DNA from: an uncultured Lachnospiraceae bacterium
GTDB lineage: Bacteria; Bacillota; Clostridia; Lachnospirales; Lachnospiraceae
Length of the DNA stretch: 17,457 nt
Direction: 5' to 3'
NCBI GenBank assembly: GCA_910586725.1
Contig: CAJUJL010000051.1
Location: 1-17,457 of the forward strand
In this document: one piece after another, positions 14,371 through 17,457 of the stretch
How positions within the stretch are numbered: position 1 is the first letter of the stretch
How the letters are laid out: every line of letters starts with the position of its first letter
The notes under the pieces: model-generated
What the model saw: only the letters and a program-made list of their open reading frames with translations
What the model was told of the DNA's origin: nothing
Database searches by the model: none
Translations under genes and position numbers: made by a program

Positions 14371-15666
14371 TTAACATATGTGATCCAGCATCATTCCGGA
14401 ATAAAGCGAAGAATGATATGGAGAAGGGAAATTCTGTCCTGGTCTTTTGTAGGTTACGATCGTCTTATCTACGTATTGTATCGGATCGATCGAAACATTG
14501 TTTGCTTTGGATGAGAGCGAATTCTTGAAAGAATCCAAAACGGAAAAGACGCCGTCTATTTCTTTTTTGTCGATCGTATCGGCAAGCAAATCTTTGTCAA
14601 GAGAAATAGAGCCGTTTTCATTTACCATCATTCCGATGGATTCCAAATCATTCCGGTAGGAGAAGGATACGCCTCTTAAATCGCGCAGCAGACGGTCGCC
14701 CTGTTTGCCTCCGGAATAGCGTTCTCCAATTTCTATAAAATGGTTGTAAGCGTCAATCAGTTTCGTCAGATTGTCGGCTACCGCGTCAATATTGGTTTTA
14801 AAGCCGATCTGGGAAGGCGAATCTTCCGGGCTGATTCCGTTCAGCGTAAGTTCCAGAACGTTGTTCATGGTAAAAGTATTTGAGTAGGTAGAGTGTTCCA
14901 CGCCGTCAAATATGAAAGATGAATTCATTGCCGGAGAAGTAATATGATGAATGCCGAGCAGTTCCATGGCGTCCATAGAATGAACGGACGCTTTGGGATT
15001 GATTGCAAAAAGCGAGGATTCATTTTCGCTCAATCCGGTCTGTTTGGAAGTGAGCTTTAACGCGCTTCTTCCTTTTTCGTCGGTAAGAACTTCGGCTGTC
15101 AGGCCGACGCCGGAATTATTGAACAGTCTGGAAAGCTTCTCCTGAATGGAAAGATTGGTATCATTCGGATTCACGGTGTATTGAAACTCATACGAATTTG
15201 TGGTTGTATTCAAATCAAAAGAATAGTCGCCGGGTTCAAAATCCAAAGAGCGGCTGTCTAAGAAGTTCCCGAGATTTGACTGCGGGGCAGCAAGCTGCCG
15301 GACTTCAATGTCATAATTTTCGGAAGCGTCTTTTTCTGAATGGCCGCCGATGTAAGTGGCGCTTACAATATCTTCATTGGAAGATACTGCGACCTTTCTC
15401 TGAAAAGCGTTTACCAGGCCCTCGCCGTTGTCGGAAAGAGAGGATACCACATTCTTAATCTGACGGGCGTTTTCTTTGATGTCAATTAAAAATGTAGGAA
15501 CCTGCCGGTTGTTCCGAATCTTATATAAAGGCGATTCTTTGTTGATTTTGAGTATGTTGTTACAGACACTGCGCAATTCGCTTTTTTTGTGGGTATCATA
15601 GCGCGAAGTTGCCGAGTTGCCGTATGCACTTAAATAATAATGATAAGCGCTGTTGATGAAAGTCAT
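14371..15666 (-). CDS. fliD: FliD-like flagellar hook-associated protein 2 / filament cap protein (atypical)
   Basis: A 431-residue protein, shorter than many FliD proteins. The middle region (about 148-212) shows the FliD pattern GDYSFDL...YTVNPNDTNLSIQEKL...DEKGRSALKLTSKQTG. Residues about 300-390 match the C-terminal FliD domain: NLTKLIDAYNHFI, then an RDLRG block and LESIGMMVNENGSISLDKDLL. FliD caps the filament tip and guides flagellin polymerisation outside the cell. The N-terminus (MTFINSAYHYYLSAYG) lacks the usual GLDT-type opening, and the tail (YVDKTIVTYKRPGQNFPSPY...) is not the expected coiled coil. The ATG at 15666 is set by GGGAGGG; one at 15708 would add 14 residues. It is divergent from flagellin and ends at the convergent hairpin. 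Confidence 0.72.
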   Translation of the reverse strand: MTFINSAYHYYLSAYGNSATSRYDTHKKSELRSVCNNILKINKESPLYKIRNNRQVPTFLIDIKENARQIKNVVSSLSDNGEGLVNAFQRKVAVSSNEDIVSATYIGGHSEKDASENYDIEVRQLAAPQSNLGNFLDSRSLDFEPGDYSFDLNTTTNSYEFQYTVNPNDTNLSIQEKLSRLFNNSGVGLTAEVLTDEKGRSALKLTSKQTGLSENESSLFAINPKASVHSMDAMELLGIHHITSPAMNSSFIFDGVEHSTYSNTFTMNNVLELTLNGISPEDSPSQIGFKTNIDAVADNLTKLIDAYNHFIEIGERYSGGKQGDRLLRDLRGVSFSYRNDLESIGMMVNENGSISLDKDLLADTIDKKEIDGVFSVLDSFKNSLSSKANNVSIDPIQYVDKTIVTYKRPGQNFPSPYHSSLYSGMMLDHIC

Positions 15667-15824
15667 AAATCCCTCCCCTTTCTTCCATGAAAACTGTGCT
15701 TTCTGCACCGGGATCGCATAAATCCTTTTATATTATAAGAAATAAAAAATTACTTACCTTATGTTTTATATCGTATGTAATGCCTTGAAAACTTAGCAAT
15801 TTTCATAAAAAAACCAAAAAAAAT

Positions 15825-15852
15825 TTGAATTTATTGCGCGATTTGGTAAAAT
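15825..15852 (+). promoter_or_regulatory. Probable flagellin promoter
   Basis: TTGAAT (15825-15830) and TAAAAT (15847-15852) are 16 bases apart, giving a leader of about 50 bases. I found no good sigma-28 (TAAA-N15-GCCGATAA) match. On the opposite strand a TATAAT (15732-15737) could be the -10 of fliD, but its -35 is poor. The 240-base divergent region is otherwise AT-rich and without recognisable sites. Confidence 0.45.
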
Positions 15853-15908
15853 ATGATATGTTATGGAATGAAATCAATAGTGTGCAGCTATAAGAAAGGA
15901 GGATGCGT

Positions 15909-16679
15909 ATGAATATATCTTCTGTATCTAATTATGGCATATACCGTAATTATGAATCTCTTTCCAGCGGAAAGCGGATCAACTCGGCTTCGGATGACGC
16001 TGCGGGCCTGGCGATTTCCCAGAAGCTGCAAAGTCAGGTAAACGGGTATGACGTCGGATCCCGTAATGCGGGAACGTCACAGGATATGTTAAAAGTTGCA
16101 GACGGAGCGTTAGGCTCCATTACAGATAATCTGCAGAGAATCCGTGAATTAAGCGTTCAGGCGGCCAACGGGCTTTATACGGACGCGGACAGAGGCGCAA
16201 TTCAGAAAGAAATCGATCAGTTAAAGCAGTCGATTGCCGACACGGCGTCACAGACGCAGTTTAATACGAAGAATCTTCTGGATGGCACAATGGGCAATTC
16301 CCATGTTGCGGCAGGTCCAAACGGAGACGGAATGGAGATTTCGATGCCGAATGCCACCTTACAGGCTTTGGGCATAGAAGACTATGATGTATCGTCAGGA
16401 AACTTTGACCTGTCCGTAATCGATGATGCGCTGGAGAAAGTGAATTCCGCAAGAGGCGGTATTGGAGCTTCTTCCAACCGCCTGGATTCCGTTATGGCTT
16501 ACAATGCGAACGCATCTTACAATTTGACGGCATCCCAAAGCAGAATCGAAGATTTGGATTATCCCAAAGCAATTTCAGATATGAAGCGGGACGATCTTCT
16601 TCGGACATTCCAGATGATGATGCAGAGAAAAAAGATGGAAGATGAGAATGGAAGAGTGCTTCAGTATTTTAGAAGTTAA
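15909..16679 (+). CDS. Flagellin, short and atypical
   Basis: A 256-residue filament protein. The N-terminal half contains the flagellin signature LSSGKRINSASDDAAGLAIS and IRELSVQAANG..TDADRGAIQKEIDQL...FNTKNLLDG. The C-terminal half contains NSARGGIGASSNRLDSVMAYN and NLTASQSRIEDLDY. There is hardly any variable surface domain. The N-terminal segment before LSSG is about 12 residues shorter than usual, and the C-terminal helix is strongly charged (MMMQRKKMEDENGRVLQYF) where flagellins normally have MLAQANQ-type residues. The start at 15909 is chosen because AAGGAGG (15895-15901) stands seven bases before it; the ATG at 15903 is too close to that site. It is transcribed away from the fliD-like gene and followed by a terminator. 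It may be a minor or specialised flagellin. Confidence 0.87.
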   Translation: MNISSVSNYGIYRNYESLSSGKRINSASDDAAGLAISQKLQSQVNGYDVGSRNAGTSQDMLKVADGALGSITDNLQRIRELSVQAANGLYTDADRGAIQKEIDQLKQSIADTASQTQFNTKNLLDGTMGNSHVAAGPNGDGMEISMPNATLQALGIEDYDVSSGNFDLSVIDDALEKVNSARGGIGASSNRLDSVMAYNANASYNLTASQSRIEDLDYPKAISDMKRDDLLRTFQMMMQRKKMEDENGRVLQYFRS

Positions 16680-16706
16680 GACGAACAGAACATAAGTCAG
16701 ACCACG

Positions 16707-16743
16707 AAGCGGACGGCTGCCGAATGTGCGGCCGTCCGCTTTG
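16707..16743 (+). terminator. Terminator after flagellin
   Basis: AAGCGGACGGC (16707-16717) pairs perfectly with GCCGTCCGCTT (16731-16741) around a 13-base loop. This very GC-rich 11-bp stem is followed by only a short run of U. It starts 27 bases after the flagellin stop. Confidence 0.75.
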
Positions 16744-16787
16744 CAACGCCAAGCCGGCTGACAAAATTGGTAAAATGCAAAAAAACA

Positions 16788-16816
16788 TTGACGGTCGGGG
16801 GCTGTTGTGCTATTAT
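16788..16816 (+). promoter_or_regulatory. Promoter of the rpmG-secE-nusG operon
   Basis: TTGACG (16788-16793) and TATTAT (16811-16816) are separated by 17 bases. The transcript should start near 16823, giving a leader of about 120 bases before the rpmG start at 16943. Confidence 0.75.
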
Positions 16817-16834
16817 GAAACAGCTTGGAAGTAG

Positions 16835-16908
16835 GTCTTTTTTTTATGCCTAAAAATTTTGTTTTTTAAAAAGACGGGCCGTATTTCACGGCATCGGCAA
16901 AACGGCAT
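16835..16908 (+). promoter_or_regulatory. Structured leader of rpmG with alternative pairings
   Basis: GTCTTTTT (16835-16842) can pair with AAAAAGAC (16868-16875). Next, GCCGT (16878-16882) can pair with ACGGC at either 16888-16892 or 16902-16906, because ACGGCAT is repeated. The two pairings exclude each other. This could be a regulated ribosomal-protein leader, but the helices are short. Confidence 0.3.
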
Positions 16909-16942
16909 AGAAAAATACAATGAATTTATGGAGGTGGAAGTT

Positions 16943-17092
16943 GTGCGCACAAGAATTACATTGGCATGCACGGAATGCAAACAGCGTAATTACAACACAA
17001 AAAAGGACAAGAAAACTCATCCGGACAGAATGGAATTGAAAAAGTATTGCAAATTCTGCAAAAAGCATACTTTACACAAGGAAACGAAATAA
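16943..17092 (+). CDS. rpmG: 50S ribosomal protein L33 (zinc-binding form)
   Basis: A 49-residue ribosomal protein of the large subunit. It reads MRTRITLACTECKQRNYNTK at the N-terminus and carries two CxxC pairs (C9/C12 and C36/C39), the zinc-ribbon or C+ form of L33. The start is GTG at 16943, preceded by GGAGGTGG; the reading frame stays open further upstream, but that part has no ribosome site and does not look like L33. secE begins 27 bases downstream. The order rpmG-secE-nusG is standard in Firmicutes. Confidence 0.95.
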   Translation: MRTRITLACTECKQRNYNTKKDKKTHPDRMELKKYCKFCKKHTLHKETK

Positions 17093-17119
17093 TCCGGATA
17101 AGGGTAAAGGAGTGGAATT

Positions 17120-17329
17120 ATGGCAGATAACGCGAAAGTAGAAAAAGCTCCTAAGACGAGCTGGTTCGAAGGTTTAAAAGCTGAGTTCGGCAAAATTGTC
17201 TGGCCGGCAAAAGAGCCACTTGCAAAGCAGACCGCGGCTGTAATCGCTGTATCAGTCGTGCTTGGTTTGCTTATCGCGATACTGGATAAGTTTATTCAGT
17301 ATGGTATTGATTTCCTGGTAAAATTATAA
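17120..17329 (+). CDS. secE: Preprotein translocase subunit SecE
   Basis: A 69-residue single-span membrane protein of the SecYEG translocon, which stabilises SecY. The conserved amphipathic part reads EFGKIVWPAKE (22-32), with the family's E-x2-K-x2-WP spacing, followed by one transmembrane helix (about 38-56). Its length is that of the short Gram-positive SecE. AAAGGAG lies before the start. nusG begins 12 bases after its stop. Confidence 0.95.
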   Translation: MADNAKVEKAPKTSWFEGLKAEFGKIVWPAKEPLAKQTAAVIAVSVVLGLLIAILDKFIQYGIDFLVKL

Positions 17330-17341
17330 TGGAGGCGTTTT

Positions 17342-17457
17342 ATGGCAGAAGCACACTGGTATGTTGTTCATACTTATTCCGGATACGAGAATAAAGTAAA
17401 GGCAAACATTGACAAGACAATTGAAAACAGACATTTAGAGGATCAGATTCTTGAAGT
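17342..17457 (+). CDS. nusG: Transcription antitermination factor NusG, N-terminal part (cut by window end)
   Basis: The first 38 codons are present, beginning MAEAHWYVVHTYSGYENKVK, the characteristic NusG N-terminal (NGN) domain opening, which binds RNA polymerase. GGAGG lies a few bases upstream. The remaining roughly 130-140 residues, including the KOW domain, lie beyond the window. Position after secE confirms the call. Confidence 0.95.
   Translation, partial: MAEAHWYVVHTYSGYENKVKANIDKTIENRHLEDQILE

Noticed and set aside
14205..14528. Rightward open frame of 107 codons across the convergent hairpin
   Set aside because: It starts inside the glycosyltransferase gene in another frame, passes through the hairpin and lies antisense to the FliD-like gene.
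15800..15850. Sigma-28 promoter for flagellin
   Set aside because: GCGCGATTT is only a partial -10 match and no TAAA lies at the right distance; the TTGAAT/TAAAAT pair fits better.
16846..16869. Short frame MPKNFVF in the rpmG leader as a leader peptide
   Set aside because: Seven codons, no proper ribosome site and no codon bias that would suggest attenuation.
16859..16942. N-terminal extension of L33 upstream of the GTG
   Set aside because: L33 proteins are about 49 residues. The extension has no ribosome site and includes the GGAGGTGG that serves the GTG.
1..17457. tRNA, rRNA, CRISPR array, complete insertion sequence, prophage or defence island
   Set aside because: No repeat-spacer pattern, transposase, integrase, phage structural gene or cloverleaf-like tRNA was seen; the gaps between genes are all under 300 bases.

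Overview
The window reads as chromosomal DNA of an anaerobic, spore-forming, probably flagellated Firmicute, most likely a member of the Clostridia close to the Lachnospiraceae. The evidence is strong GGAGG ribosome binding sites, TTGACA/TATAAT-type promoters, an SpoIID/SpoIIQ-like pair, a BlaI/M56 two-gene switch, and Clostridia-like forms of RsmA, FliD and flagellin. Most of it is core genome. I see no phage, CRISPR array, intact transposon, rRNA or tRNA, and no gene-free stretch longer than about 260 bases.

Layout. (1) 138-2262, leftward: a radical-SAM/helix-hairpin-helix protein and a DUF4130-type partner, a predicted DNA-repair pair. Their promoter (2301-2329) is flanked by two LexA-box-like sequences. 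(2) 2477-5196, rightward: 16S rRNA dimethyltransferase rsmA, an SpoIID-like peptidoglycan enzyme whose start lies inside a terminator-like hairpin, and a membrane-anchored LytM-fold protein without its metal ligands (SpoIIQ-like). (3) 5225-7206: a good promoter and a leader hairpin, then a small GIY-YIG protein overlapping a DEAD-box RNA helicase with a DbpA-type RNA-binding domain. (4) 7236-7353: a 5' stub that looks like a broken ybaK (aminoacyl-tRNA deacylase), ending in a GGGGAC/GTCCCC palindrome. (5) 7365-11141: a BlaI/M56 system with two mirrored operator boxes on its promoter, followed by a NudC-like Nudix hydrolase. (6) 11274-14250: signal peptidase I, a Mn-type cation diffusion facilitator with a duplicated cytoplasmic domain, and a CgeB-like glycosyltransferase, tightly packed. 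(7) 14251-16741: a long convergent hairpin, a leftward FliD-like cap protein and a divergent, shortened flagellin. (8) 16788 to the end: the rpmG-secE-nusG operon from its own promoter, with nusG cut by the window edge.

The points most worth following are the putative SOS control of the radical-SAM/DUF4130 pair, the BlaI/M56 switch with a large unfamiliar ectodomain and a NudC gene behind it, the ybaK stub, and the atypical flagellin/FliD pair. All functional calls come from reading translated sequence and recalling family motifs. No database search was run.
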